Assembly: GCF_022751215.1 (NCBI RefSeq)
Contig: NZ_JAICDG010000001.1
Coordinates: 1,426,001-1,490,000 of the forward strand
DNA from: Actinomadura terrae
GTDB lineage: Bacteria; Actinomycetota; Actinomycetes; Streptosporangiales; Streptosporangiaceae
Length of the DNA stretch: 64,000 nt
Reading direction: 5' to 3'
In this document: in pieces, positions 32,632 through 41,347 of the stretch
Layout of the letters: every line of letters starts with the position of its first letter
Position numbering within the stretch: the stretch's first letter is position 1
Made by a program: the position numbers and the translations under genes
The notes under the pieces: generated by a model
Databases searched by the model: none
Told to the model about the DNA's origin: nothing
What the model saw: the letters and a program-made list of their open reading frames with translations, nothing else

Positions 32632-34230
32632 ATGGCGAAGTTCAACCACGGCAAGGTCCGCGCGGCCGTCTCCGGTTTCATCAAGTCCGAGACGAAGCCG
32701 TCCGGCCGTACCCACGAGGGTGCGCCCGGCTACTCGCGCGACGCCAAGGGCGAGCTGTTCCTCCTGGCGGTCTCCAACATGGCCGGTGAGGACACCTTCT
32801 ACGAGAAGGCCACCGACCGCGACGCCCGCTTCCGCGACCTCGTCCACCGCGTCGCCATCGACGACATCGAGTGGACGGCCGCGTTCCTCCGCTGGCTGCG
32901 CGGCGAGGCGAACCTGCGCTCGGCCCCCGTGGTCGGGGCGCTGGAGGCCGTGTGGGCGCGGCTCACCGTCGGGCTGCACGGTGGCAACAGGCAACTGGTG
33001 GCGAGCGTCCTCCAGCGCGCCGACGAGCCGGGGGAGGCCCTCGCGTACTGGACGTCCACGTACGGGCGCGCGATCCCGAAGCCGGTCAAGCGCGGGGTCG
33101 CCGACGCCGTCCAGCGGCTCTACAGCGAGCGGTCGCTGCTGAAGTACGACACCGACACGCGCGGTTTCCGCTTCGGCGACGTCATCGACCTCGTCCACCC
33201 GGCCCCGGCCGCCGACAAGCCGTGGCAGGGCGACCTGTTCAAGCACGCCCTCGACCGGCGCCACGACCGCGCCGAGCCGATCCCGGAGCGGCTGCGCGTC
33301 CTCACCTCGTCGCAGGCCCTCGCGGCCCTGCCCGTCGAGAGCCGCCGCGCGCGCGTGCTCGACCCGTCGCTGATCACCGCGCCGGGCGGCCTGGCGGGCG
33401 CGGGGTTCACGTGGGAGCGGCTCGCGGGCTGGCTCCAGGGTCCGATGGACGCGGCCGCCTGGAGCGCGGTCATCCCGTCCATGGGCTACATGGCGCTGCT
33501 CCGCAACCTGCGCAACTTCGACGAGGCGGGAGTTCCCGACGAGGTCGCCGACCAGGTCGCGGCACGGCTCGCCGACCCGGCCGAGGTCGCGCGGTCGCGC
33601 CAGTTCCCGTTCCGGTTCTTCTCCGCGCACCTGGCGGCGCCGTCGCAGCGCTGGGGCCACGCCCTGGACAAGGCGCTCACCGCCGCCACCGCGAACGTGC
33701 CGGAGTTCCCCGGCCGGACGCTCGTCCTCGTGGACACCTCCGCGTCGATGTCGTCGCTGGGCGTCTCGGCGCGGTCGAAGATGACGTACGCGCAGATGGC
33801 GGCCCTGTTCGGCGTCACGCTCGCCGCGCGCGGCAACGCCGTCGACCTGCACGGGTTCGCGGACGGGGTGTTCCGCCACGACGTGCCGCGCGGGGCGTCC
33901 GTCCTGCGCGAGGTGGAGCGCTTCGTGAAGCGGATCGGCGAGGTCGGCCACGGCACCCGCATCGCCGACTCCGTCCGGGCGACCTACCGCGGCCACGACC
34001 GCGTCATCATCCTGTCGGACATGCAGACGTTCAACAGCTGGGGCGGCAACGTCACGGACGCGGCGCCCGCCCACGTCCCGATGTACGGCTTCAACCTGGC
34101 GGGATACAGGCACGGCGCGATCCCGTCCGGCACCGGCCTGCGTCATGAGCTGGGCGGCATGACCGACCACACGTTCCGGATGATCCCGCTCCTGGAAGCG
34201 GGCCACAACGCCGACTGGCCCTGGAAGTGA
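32632..34230 (+). CDS. rsr: Ro60 orthologue (TROVE and vWA domains), Y-RNA-binding protein
   Basis: 532 residues, close to the length of D. radiodurans Rsr. Residues about 1-355 are the HEAT-like helical ring of the TROVE domain, with ARFRDLVHRVA, WLRGEANLRSA and MGYMALLRNLRNF. Residues about 360-532 are a von Willebrand A domain with an intact MIDAS (D368-T-S370-A-S372) and ILSDMQ. Ro60 holds misfolded or structured RNAs in its ring and Y RNAs on its outer surface. In bacteria it can tether to exonucleases such as PNPase. The ATG has a strong GAAGGAG 6-7 bases upstream. Four Y-RNA-like units precede it; no rtcB/rtcA or PNPase gene is adjacent. Confidence 0.96.
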   Translation: MAKFNHGKVRAAVSGFIKSETKPSGRTHEGAPGYSRDAKGELFLLAVSNMAGEDTFYEKATDRDARFRDLVHRVAIDDIEWTAAFLRWLRGEANLRSAPVVGALEAVWARLTVGLHGGNRQLVASVLQRADEPGEALAYWTSTYGRAIPKPVKRGVADAVQRLYSERSLLKYDTDTRGFRFGDVIDLVHPAPAADKPWQGDLFKHALDRRHDRAEPIPERLRVLTSSQALAALPVESRRARVLDPSLITAPGGLAGAGFTWERLAGWLQGPMDAAAWSAVIPSMGYMALLRNLRNFDEAGVPDEVADQVAARLADPAEVARSRQFPFRFFSAHLAAPSQRWGHALDKALTAATANVPEFPGRTLVLVDTSASMSSLGVSARSKMTYAQMAALFGVTLAARGNAVDLHGFADGVFRHDVPRGASVLREVERFVKRIGEVGHGTRIADSVRATYRGHDRVIILSDMQTFNSWGGNVTDAAPAHVPMYGFNLAGYRHGAIPSGTGLRHELGGMTDHTFRMIPLLEAGHNADWPWK

Positions 34231-34233
34231 GCC

Positions 34234-34270
34234 GTCGGCCGGGCGTCCCCTCCCGGGACGCCCGGCCGAC
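34234..34270. terminator. Strong bidirectional terminator hairpin
   Basis: A 16-bp perfect stem (34234-34249 with 34255-34270; left arm starts GTCGGCC) with loop CTCCC lies 3 bp after the Ro60 stop and 10 bp before the stop of the convergent minus-strand gene. It should end transcription from both sides. Confidence 0.85.
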
Positions 34271-34280
34271 GCGCCGCCCC

Positions 34281-35288
34281 CTAGACGCTGACAGGAAGCG
34301 CGGGCGCGGGGGCGGTCCTGGCCAGCACCTCACGGAATTCGAGGACGGCGGGACGTCGCCGCTGCTCAGGTGGAACGGTGTTGAGGACGAACGTCCCGGT
34401 GGCCGTGGTGAACTGGGTCATGCGGTCGGCGGGTACGGCATCGAGGACGTGCGCGGCCTGCGCCACCCCCTGATCGACGCCGCCTTTCCTGATCGTGCAC
34501 ATGGCCTCGTGAAGTCGGACGTTGGCTGCGTACGGGGTGTCACGATCGCGATGTCGGGGGAGTGACAGGAGCGCTTCGCGCGCTTGATCTCCGTGGTTCT
34601 CGTCGCCCGCGCCCGCGTACACCCAGCTCTGGGCGAACAGAGGTTGGTCGCCGGTCCACAAGGTGGGAATGATGGGGGGCGTATCAGGCCCGCCGTATTC
34701 GACGTTGACCCTCAGCGCTTCAAGCGCTTGGTCATGTTGGCCGAGGAGGCTGAGAGCCTTGGCGCGAGTACCGGCAAGGTGGGCCTTCCAGAATGAGGGG
34801 GCGTCCCCTGCGAGGTGCTCGGCCTTCCGGACGAGGGACAGCACCGTCCCCACATCGCGTTGACCGTAGAGTCCTCCTGCGGCTTCCTCGGATCGGATCA
34901 GTAGCCGCAGGTCGAGATCGCCGGACCTGTCGGCGGCGGCACGCGCCGTCCGGTACCAGTGGATGGTGGCCGCATGGTCACCAAGTCGCTCGGAGAGGTT
35001 CGACTGGAGCATCGTCAAGGCGGCCTCGACCCGCTGTAGCTCGGTGAATTCGCCGTCTTTGGCGGTGGTGAGCTGCTGTGCCAGAACGAAGAGGTCGGTG
35101 GTCAGGTCTTCGCGAGCCTTTGAGGCGGGACCGGTCCGTGCCGCATGTAGATGATCGACACACGCAAGGTGCCAGTCGCCTAGGTCTCGGGGCGCGGCGA
35201 GAGTCGGGTAGGCAATCCGACGTAGCGGGGTGGCGCCTGCGGTCACGCCGAGGGTGCTTAGAAGGCGGAGGGCTGCGCGGCGTTTCAC
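34281..35288 (-). pseudogene. Truncated TPR regulator paralogue lacking its HTH domain
   Basis: Up to 335 residues, aligning along its whole length with residues about 95-425 of the HTH-TPR protein encoded at 35946-37241. Shared segments are RRAA...LLS/TLG, DLGDWHLACVDHLHA, QRVEAALTMLQ, SGDLDLRLLIR, WVYAGAGDE, TPYAANVRLHEA and TTATGTFVLN. Homology continues a few codons upstream of the only start (GTG 35288) as GIRSDVGNND, then hits an in-frame TGA at 35325-35327, and the helix-turn-helix part is absent. The helical TPR region may still be expressed, or the gene is a duplication remnant. It is separated from the YdcF-like gene by 115 bp. Confidence 0.7.
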
Positions 35289-35403
35289 GTCGTTGTTCCC
35301 AACGTCGGACCTGATGCCAGGTTCTCACGCTAGCTCCGACAGCGGCGCGTTTGACGATACCTACGTGCGGACGGTCGGCCTGTTCCGTGTCACCTTTGCG
35401 GCA

Positions 35404-35949
35404 TCAATGCCAGGCGCCGTCGATGCGCTTTACGTCGGCGAGGCTTCTATCGGCGACGCGACGGGGGACCTCCTCCCATTCGCGGATCACACGGCGCTTT
35501 CCCTCTGGGATGTTCGGCCAATCCTGCCGCGTGACCGGCTTGCCAGAGTAGAGGGGGTCCCAGGTGATCGAGTGAAAGGGGCCCACCTGTGGGATGGTCA
35601 GGCCGTCCGAGATCGCTTCGTGCAGGAACGGGAGTGCCAACTCCACGTTCTGCCAGGTGTTGGACGACTGATCTTCGACTCGAATGATCTCGTCCGGGAC
35701 GCCGCGCTCGGTGAGCACTCTTCGGAAGACCTGCCCCTCGATGATCCCGTTGTGTCGATTGACGCCCCCGGTCACGATGATCAGCGGAGCGAGCCCCCGG
35801 CGGTAGCGATCGGCGACGATGTCCACTGGCGGGATCTGGTTGGTGCCGAAGATAAAGCATGCGGACGGCTCGTCGTCCGGCGGGAGCGCCTGAATGTCCA
35901 CGAACCGGGTGATGGCGGGGGCCTGTTGCTGGGTGATCTCGCCAGTCAT
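35404..35949 (-). CDS. YdcF/ElyC-like (DUF218) protein, possibly shortened
   Basis: 181 residues. FGTNQIPPVDIVADRYRRGLAPLIIVTGGVNRHNG and VFRRVLTERGVPDEIIRVEDQSSNTWQNVELA carry the DUF218 core (GG, E...SxNTxxN). The C-terminal part, ITWDPLYSGKPVTRQDWPNI and REWEEVPRRVADRSL, resembles actinomycete YdcF-like proteins. The segment between these two, where I expect a conserved His/Arg-rich helix, seems too short, so an in-frame internal deletion is likely. The ATG overlaps the stop of the HTH-TPR gene (ATGA), so it is translationally coupled to that regulator. Function unknown. Confidence 0.75.
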   Translation of the reverse strand: MTGEITQQQAPAITRFVDIQALPPDDEPSACFIFGTNQIPPVDIVADRYRRGLAPLIIVTGGVNRHNGIIEGQVFRRVLTERGVPDEIIRVEDQSSNTWQNVELALPFLHEAISDGLTIPQVGPFHSITWDPLYSGKPVTRQDWPNIPEGKRRVIREWEEVPRRVADRSLADVKRIDGAWH

Positions 35950-37241
35950 CCGGGGCGGCTGGGTTTGGGGGCGGTACTGGCCAGCACCTCGCGGAATTCG
36001 AGGACGGCGGGGCGTTGTCGTTGTTCGGGTGGAACGGCGTTGAGGACGAACGTTCCGGTCGCGGTGGTGAACTGGGTCATGTGCTCGGCGGGCATGGCAT
36101 CGAGGACTTGTGCGGCCTGCGTCACGCCTTGGTCAATTCCGCCTTTCGTGATCGTGCACCTTGCCTCGTGGAGCCGGACGTTGGCCGCGTACGGGGTGAC
36201 GCCGCTTAGGTTGGCAGGGTGGGCGAGGAGCAGATCGCGGGCCTGGTCGGCCTTCGCCTCATTGCCCGCACCCGCATAGACCCAGCTTTGGGTGAACAGG
36301 GGTTGGTCGCTGACCCACATGGTGGGGAGGATACTGGTGGGTTTGTCGGGACCGCCGTACTCGACGCTGAAGTTGAGTGCTTCCAGCGCCTGTTCGTGTT
36401 GACCGAGGAGGCTGAGGGCCTTGGCGCGGGCACCAGCGAGATCGGCCCGCCAGAAGGAGGGGGCGTCCCCTGCGATGCGTTCGGCCTGCCGAATAAGCTT
36501 CAGCACTGTCCCCGGGTCGCGCTGACCATACAGACCCGCCCCTGCTTCTCTGGCTCGAATCATCAGCCGTAGGTCGAGGTCGCCGGAACTGTCGGCGGCG
36601 AGACATGCCGTCCGGTACCACCGGACGGCCTCTCCATGCTCAGCCAGTTGGGCCGACAAATGCGCCTGAAGCAACGCCAGGACGGCCTCGACGCGCTGCA
36701 ACTCGGTGAGGCCGTCACCTTTCGCACTGTCGAGCTGCCCACCAAGGGCGATCTGGTCTCTCGCCACATCCTCGCGGACCTGTGCGACTGGGCGGCTCCG
36801 CATAGCGTGCAGATGGTCGATGCACGCAAGGTGCCATCCGTCCAAGTCGCGCGGCGCGGAGGTGAGGAGCAGGTCGGCGATGCGGTGCAGCGGGGCGGCG
36901 CCTGCGTTCGCACCGAGGACGGTCAGGAGCTGAATCGCTGCGCGGCGTCTCACGCTGTCCCCAACGTCGGAATTGATGCCAAGTGTCAGGATACACTCGG
37001 CGGCTATCCGATCTTGGGAAGACTGTCGGCGTTCCGGGGGCTTGGGCCGAAGTTCGACGAGCTTTCCGCTCGCTTCAAGAAGATCGTCTAGTCGTTGGGC
37101 GAGCTCGACGGAGACACCCTTGTGTCCGTTGACGACCTTCGACAGATGCCCCGCGTCGCAGGGGACGAGTTGGGCCAGCTTGTTCTGGCTGATCTTTCGT
37201 TCGGCTATCAGGGCTCGCAACTTCTCGCTGAAGGCCGTCAT
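35946..37241 (-). CDS. XRE-type HTH regulator with TPR-like C-terminal domain
   Basis: 431 residues from ATG 37241. The N-terminal Cro/C1 helix-turn-helix is FSEKLRALIAERKISQNKLA plus CDAGHLSKVVNGHKGVSVELAQRLDDLL (about 4-55). It is followed by a linker and an all-helical TPR-like region (about 100-420). Actinomycetes have many such regulators, often acting on adjacent genes or responding to peptides. It is coupled to the DUF218 gene downstream and divergent from two small ORFs. Its codon bias is slightly less GC-rich than the surrounding core genes, in keeping with an accessory locus. Confidence 0.88.
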   Translation of the reverse strand: MTAFSEKLRALIAERKISQNKLAQLVPCDAGHLSKVVNGHKGVSVELAQRLDDLLEASGKLVELRPKPPERRQSSQDRIAAECILTLGINSDVGDSVRRRAAIQLLTVLGANAGAAPLHRIADLLLTSAPRDLDGWHLACIDHLHAMRSRPVAQVREDVARDQIALGGQLDSAKGDGLTELQRVEAVLALLQAHLSAQLAEHGEAVRWYRTACLAADSSGDLDLRLMIRAREAGAGLYGQRDPGTVLKLIRQAERIAGDAPSFWRADLAGARAKALSLLGQHEQALEALNFSVEYGGPDKPTSILPTMWVSDQPLFTQSWVYAGAGNEAKADQARDLLLAHPANLSGVTPYAANVRLHEARCTITKGGIDQGVTQAAQVLDAMPAEHMTQFTTATGTFVLNAVPPEQRQRPAVLEFREVLASTAPKPSRPG

Positions 37242-37389
37242 GATTTGCCCGCCTCGCTTGGATTGTCCCGTTGTTGCCCTTGGCCTCTGCGAATGCGCCA
37301 AGCCAACTCCTTTTGACGCTACCTCTCGATGCGGTCTGCTGTACGGCGGAAGAGGGAACAGGAAACAGGACCGAAGTGAGGTTCGGGTC

Positions 37390-37809
37390 ATGGAGATGGC
37401 ACGGCGTCTGGGGGCGGAGGAGGGCGAGGCGCAGAAAGCGGCGCTGCGTCGGGAATTCTCGGCCTGGTCGATCATTCACACCGATACCGGACGGTGGTGG
37501 GCGACGCGGTCGGCCGAACGTGTCCGCGAGGGTGAGCGGCCGGGCCGGGGGCCCGTGGTGAGCGAGGTGGACGCCGACACGGCCGAGGGGTTGCGGGCGC
37601 GGCTGCGGCGGGTGGAGGCGGGGGAGTTTCTCGGCGGCGTGCACGTGGACCGCGCGTCCATGCTGCTGCCCCTGGAGTTGTGGCAGGACACGCTCGCCGC
37701 GTTGGGCGCGGGCGATGCCAAGGCCCGCAAGGGGGTCTCCGCGCGGTTGCTGGCCGCCGCGCGGCCGTCCTGGGAACTGGTGCCGGTCGTCCAGGCCGAG
37801 GGGTCCTGA
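37390..37809 (+). CDS. Conserved hypothetical protein (139 aa)
   Basis: Starts at ATG 37390 after GTGAGG. The sequence has EMARRLGAEEGEAQKAALRR and a WSIIHTDTGRWWATR segment, with a helical C-terminal half. I recall similar small proteins beside XRE-type regulators in Streptomyces and relatives, of unknown function. It is divergent from the HTH-TPR gene (148 bp apart) and overlaps the next ORF by one base (TGATG), so those two are coupled. Confidence 0.75.
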   Translation: MEMARRLGAEEGEAQKAALRREFSAWSIIHTDTGRWWATRSAERVREGERPGRGPVVSEVDADTAEGLRARLRRVEAGEFLGGVHVDRASMLLPLELWQDTLAALGAGDAKARKGVSARLLAAARPSWELVPVVQAEGS

Positions 37810-38084
37810 TGGTGATCTGGTCGGAGAATCCCGGCGGTGTGGCGAGGGTGGTGCCCGCGCCGGTGCCGCCCGTCCAGGCGGCGCGGGTGGAGCCGGTACC
37901 GCGGATTCTGGAGCGTGTCGCGCACTGGCACGGGAAGGCCACCGGCCACTGGTTCGCCATGGTTCCGGGGCGGTGGGCCGAGCTCGGTGCCCTGCTGGTC
38001 GAGGCCGACACCGAGGAGGCGCTGACCGACCAGGTGTGGCAGCTGGTGCGCGGGATCGGCTCCTTCACCATGCCGTCCCGATGA
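37809..38084 (+). CDS. Conserved hypothetical protein (91 aa)
   Basis: A 91-residue protein: WSENPGGVARVV, a proline-rich linker, then HWHGKATGHWFAMVPGRWAELGALLVEADTEEALTDQVWQL, a compact alpha/beta segment with many Trp and His. Translation is coupled to the preceding ORF through TGATG at 37807. Two strong hairpins follow at 38189-38268. No known domain. Confidence 0.7.
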   Translation: MVIWSENPGGVARVVPAPVPPVQAARVEPVPRILERVAHWHGKATGHWFAMVPGRWAELGALLVEADTEEALTDQVWQLVRGIGSFTMPSR

Positions 38085-38188
38085 CGTGGGCGCGGCGGTC
38101 GCGTGACTGTGCGGCGGCGACCGTCGTGCCCGCCCGACGTGCGGTTGGACGCCCGGCGCTGTGATCGTCGAGAGCGAGGCCGCACGAG

Positions 38189-38268
38189 GGGCACGGATCC
38201 GCTCGCCCCCGAGATCCGTGCCCGCCGCCCGCCCGGGGACAACCGGCATAGAAACCCGGGCGGGCGGC
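38189..38268. terminator. Two adjacent strong hairpins
   Basis: The first hairpin has 11-bp arms GGGCACGGATC (38189-38199)/GATCCGTGCCC (38213-38223). The second begins at the next base, with 14-bp arms (38224-38237/38255-38268; left arm GCCGCCCGCCCGGG) and a 17-nt loop. They follow the two small ORFs and probably form a double terminator. The rest of the interval 38085-38637 shows no credible gene; its open frames are Arg/Pro-rich shadows. Confidence 0.65.
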
Positions 38269-38531
38269 CCTTCACCCGGCGCGGCGGCACGTCCCTACGT
38301 GGATGCGTTCAGCCTTCGGACGAGCCGGGGCATCGCGGGGGGCGAGGACGGTCACGCCGATGATGCGACCTGCGTTCGATGCAGCGTTCGACCACGTTAC
38401 GGCGCTTGCGGCCGGGCCGCGCCGCCGGTCGCGGATCGCCGTGTGCCACGTCCATGGTTACCTCCACAGAACCGGGGCATCGGAAGGTGCCTTATTGCCT
38501 GCGGCGCGGCGTGTGCACCAGCATGCTTTTG

Positions 38532-38546
38532 GTACTCAAACAGTAC
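38532..38546. promoter_or_regulatory. Inverted repeat in the hydrolase promoter region
   Basis: GTACT-CAAAC-AGTAC lies 92 bp upstream of the hydrolase start, in a locally AT-richer stretch. The spacing resembles operators of MarR/HxlR-type redox regulators, but no such regulator is in the window. Short arms make chance occurrence possible. Confidence 0.35.
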
Positions 38547-38637
38547 TGGGGCACGAATGGTAACCACCAGAGCCGCGAACCGGCGGCATGCCCGGGGCCG
38601 TGCTCCTGCGCTTCTGCGAAGGAAGATTGATTCACTC

Positions 38638-39363
38638 ATGGCCACATTTCTGCTGGTACATGGTGCTTGGCACAGCGGACGGTGCTGGGAGCGGGTTGTG
38701 CCGCTGCTGGAGAGTGCCGGGCACCGGGTGTTCGCGCCGTCCCTGACCGGCTATGGCGACAAGGCGCACCTCCTCGGTCCGGAGGTGGGGCTCGATACGC
38801 ACGTCGACGACGTGGTCGGGCTGATCACCGAGGAGAGACTCGGCGACGTCGTACTCGTCGGCCACAGCTACGCGGGGCTGGTGATCTCCTCCGCGGCCAA
38901 CCGGATTCCCGGACGCGTCGCGCACCTGGTCTACCTCGACGCGATGGTCCCGCAGGACGGCGAGACCGCGGTCGACGTCCAGCCCGTGACACGGCAACTG
39001 ATCGAGCTCGCCGAGAAGTCCGAGAGCGGCTGGCGCGTACCGCCGATGCCCGAGCAGCCCGCGCCCTTCGGCCTGTTCGGCGTCACAGATCCGGTAGACG
39101 TCGCCTGGCTGCGCGGGATGCTCTCGGACCAGCCGGTGCGCTGTCTGCAACAGCCGGTGCGGCTGGACAACCCGGCCGCGAACGCGATCCCGCGTACGCA
39201 CATCCACAATGTCGGCGCCATGCCGGCGGGCGTCACCCGTCGCCCCGTCCCTCCGATCCAGCCCAACGGCACTGCCGCGCAGGTCTGGGAGCTGCCGACC
39301 GGCCACGACTGCATGATCACCATGCCGGCCGAACTGAGCGAACTGCTCCTCAAGCTCGCCTAG
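38638..39363 (+). CDS. Alpha/beta-hydrolase (esterase-like)
   Basis: 241 residues from ATG 38638, behind GAAGGAAG. It shows FLLVHGAWHSGRCWERVV (oxyanion hole HG), the nucleophile elbow GHSYAG, DAMVPQDGE, and the catalytic His in TGHDCMITMPAEL. The arrangement is that of the small salicylate/pyrethroid esterase-like family. No signal peptide, so cytoplasmic. Its last 14 bp overlap the 3' end of the methyltransferase gene on the other strand. Confidence 0.9.
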   Translation: MATFLLVHGAWHSGRCWERVVPLLESAGHRVFAPSLTGYGDKAHLLGPEVGLDTHVDDVVGLITEERLGDVVLVGHSYAGLVISSAANRIPGRVAHLVYLDAMVPQDGETAVDVQPVTRQLIELAEKSESGWRVPPMPEQPAPFGLFGVTDPVDVAWLRGMLSDQPVRCLQQPVRLDNPAANAIPRTHIHNVGAMPAGVTRRPVPPIQPNGTAAQVWELPTGHDCMITMPAELSELLLKLA

Positions 39364-40474
39364 GTCGTACGGAGGCGGATCGGTCGGCTCGGTCCAGCCA
39401 GAACCGGAGGCCGTCCTTGGTGATCGTCACGCCGTAGCGGTGGGCTTGAGGGCGGCCCCAGTCCTCCCAGCGGCGGACGATGTCCTCCAGTTCGTTCCAC
39501 AGGTCGCGGGGCCCGCGCTGGGACACCTCGGTGCGGCCGCTGTCAGGCTGGTAGATCGCCAGTGCGTGCGAGTCGCCTTCGCGGGCCGCGACGCGGTGCG
39601 TGCCGTCGGCGTTCTGGCATCCGCCTCCCGAGACGCCGGGGAGCAGTCCGGCGACGGCCACTGCCAGGCCCTGCTCGTCGAGGCGGAACACTCGCGGATC
39701 GATGGTGGCGGCCGACTCGCGCGGCTCCCCGGTAATCCGCGTGGATCGCGGACGCTGGTCGCGCAGCAGCATGAACCCGCAGTCGTCATGTAGGCGGCCG
39801 GAGGCCGCGCCGTCGTGCACGGCGAGCTTGAGCAGGTGACCGGCGCCCTCCCAGCGTGGCATCCAGGGCAGTACGATCACGCCGCCGGGACGGGTCTGCT
39901 CCACCCACGCATACGGGATGTCGGCGGCGCCGACCGTGACGTGGACCCGGTCGTAGGGCGCGCCTGCGGGCCAGCCCTTCGTGCCGTCCGCGGTGACCAG
40001 TTGGACGGCGACACCGGCGGAGCGCAGGTTCTCCGCCGCCTGCGCCGCGACGGCCGCGTCGATCTCCACGCTGACGATGTTGCCTTCGCCGACCCGCCGC
40101 GCCAGCAGGGCCGCCGTCCAGCCGGTGCCGGTCCCGATCTCCAGGACGCGGTCGCCCTGCTCGGCGCCGAGGAGGTCCAGCATCGCGGCGACCAGGTGCG
40201 GCGCCGAGGTCGAGCTGGTGGGGAGTGCGCAGGGGTCGGCGCCGGTCTTCACCGCGAGGTCGACCGCGCCGTCGTCGAGCTGGGTCCCGAGCGCGGTGTC
40301 GCTGTCGACGGCCTCGCGCCAGCGCGCCGGGTCCGCCGTCCTGTCGATCCATGATCGTGGATCGTCCAGGATGGGCCCCACCACGGCGATGTCCGGGACG
40401 AACAGGTGGCGCGGCACCTCCTCCAGCAGCCGCTCCCAACGGGTCGCTTCCGCTCGGTCCTCACCCGATTCCAT
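39350..40474 (-). CDS. PIMT-type (protein isoaspartate) O-methyltransferase with C-terminal extension
   Basis: 374 residues. The SAM-binding motif I VLEIGTGTGWTAALLARRV, VEID and the L-x-x-x-D-G segment are those of protein-L-isoaspartate O-methyltransferase. SSTSAPHLVAAMLDLL matches the PIMT S-x-P-H/S region. About 150 extra C-terminal residues (WNELEDIVRRWEDWGRPQAHRYGVTI) are typical of the actinomycete homologues that methylate RiPP precursors (aspartimide formation in graspetides and lanthipeptides). No ATP-grasp, LanM or precursor gene is visible nearby, so it is an orphan or acts in trans. ATG 40474. Confidence 0.88.
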   Translation of the reverse strand: MESGEDRAEATRWERLLEEVPRHLFVPDIAVVGPILDDPRSWIDRTADPARWREAVDSDTALGTQLDDGAVDLAVKTGADPCALPTSSTSAPHLVAAMLDLLGAEQGDRVLEIGTGTGWTAALLARRVGEGNIVSVEIDAAVAAQAAENLRSAGVAVQLVTADGTKGWPAGAPYDRVHVTVGAADIPYAWVEQTRPGGVIVLPWMPRWEGAGHLLKLAVHDGAASGRLHDDCGFMLLRDQRPRSTRITGEPRESAATIDPRVFRLDEQGLAVAVAGLLPGVSGGGCQNADGTHRVAAREGDSHALAIYQPDSGRTEVSQRGPRDLWNELEDIVRRWEDWGRPQAHRYGVTITKDGLRFWLDRADRSASVRPRRA

Positions 40475-40570
40475 GCGGTGACGCTATCCCGCGATGGGGT
40501 GGCCGGAAGGTGAGAAAGGCGAACCCCTCGGCGGGCTGATCCGCATGTGCATTGTTCGCCGGGGCCGGTT

Positions 40571-40609
40571 GCGGTACGGGACCGGTGGGGATACGCGGTC
40601 CCGTACCGC
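40571..40609. terminator. Terminator hairpin after the lectin gene
   Basis: Perfect 13-bp arms GCGGTACGGGACC (40571-40583)/GGTCCCGTACCGC (40597-40609) with a 13-nt loop lie 26 bp downstream of the minus-strand stop at 40636. The hairpin could also insulate the methyltransferase gene start at 40474. Confidence 0.75.
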
Positions 40610-40635
40610 GTCGGGGCGGGGCGGGCCCGGCCAGG

Positions 40636-41121
40636 TCAGACGCAGGTCCGCATGGTGGTGGCCTGTCCGACTGCGTTGGCGGTCAGGCACAGGCCGCTGG
40701 TGAGGTTGCGGATGGTCCGGGTCGAGGGGTCGAGGGCGTACCGCTGGGCGGTTCCGCCGTTACAGGGAATCAGGCCCGTGGGCCCGTTCGGCCCGCTGCC
40801 GGTCAGGCAGAACCCCTGGGTCGCGGGGTTCTGCGAGACGATCGCCTGGGGCTGCACCTGGAACCGCTGCACAGTCGTGGAGGGGTTCGTGCACTGCCGC
40901 ATGTCCAGGATGATCGTGACGGCGCCGGGCGTGGTGGCGGCCAGGCACCCGTTGGTGGCCTGGTTGAACAGGGTGGCGTGCGCCGAGTCGTACGCCCAGG
41001 TCTGGGCCGGGGTGGCGGCCGAGGCGGGCGGGGCGGTGAGCAGGGTGAGGGCGGCCAGCGCGCCGACCGCGGGGGCCAGGGAACGGGTGGTCGAGCGCTG
41101 GGACGTGCCGGTCTTGGACAT
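40636..41121 (-). CDS. Secreted ricin-type beta-trefoil lectin domain protein
   Basis: 161 residues from ATG 41121 (behind GGAG). The signal peptide has a Ser/Thr/Arg n-region, hydrophobic SLAPAVGALAALTLL and a cleavage site near PPASA-ATPAQ. The mature domain (about 125 residues) shows repeated trefoil signatures: TNGCLAATT...MRQCTNP, GFCLTGSG..., and SGLCLTANAVGQATTMRTC, each with paired Cys. The QxW motif is poorly kept except YAL/FQV positions. A single stand-alone carbohydrate-binding domain without a catalytic partner. Role unknown. Confidence 0.8.
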   Translation of the reverse strand: MSKTGTSQRSTTRSLAPAVGALAALTLLTAPPASAATPAQTWAYDSAHATLFNQATNGCLAATTPGAVTIILDMRQCTNPSTTVQRFQVQPQAIVSQNPATQGFCLTGSGPNGPTGLIPCNGGTAQRYALDPSTRTIRNLTSGLCLTANAVGQATTMRTCV

Positions 41122-41347
41122 GGAGCTCCAATCCGAGCGATGGGGACGATGCGCGTCCTGGCCACCTGCGGATGCGCATCGTGTTGGGCTTGGCACCCAT
41201 CGTTACCGCCGATTGGTCATCGGTCACGTCTGCTTAAAGCGACGGATGTATGACTAAAAGTGACTAATGGTCCTATGATCAGGAACGTTGCCCTTCGAGG
41301 GCGTATGTGGGTTGGCTGCCCCGACCCGTGTTCGCGGCGCGCAAAGA

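Noticed and set aside
38161..38637. N-terminal extension of the hydrolase or a separate small gene
   Set aside because: The open frame runs through two strong hairpins and encodes Arg/Pro/Gly-rich sequence. The hydrolase has its own ribosome site and a normal N-terminus at 38638.
34281..41121. Prophage or integrative element
   Set aside because: No integrase, transposase, terminase or direct-repeat attachment site was found; only accessory-type gene content.
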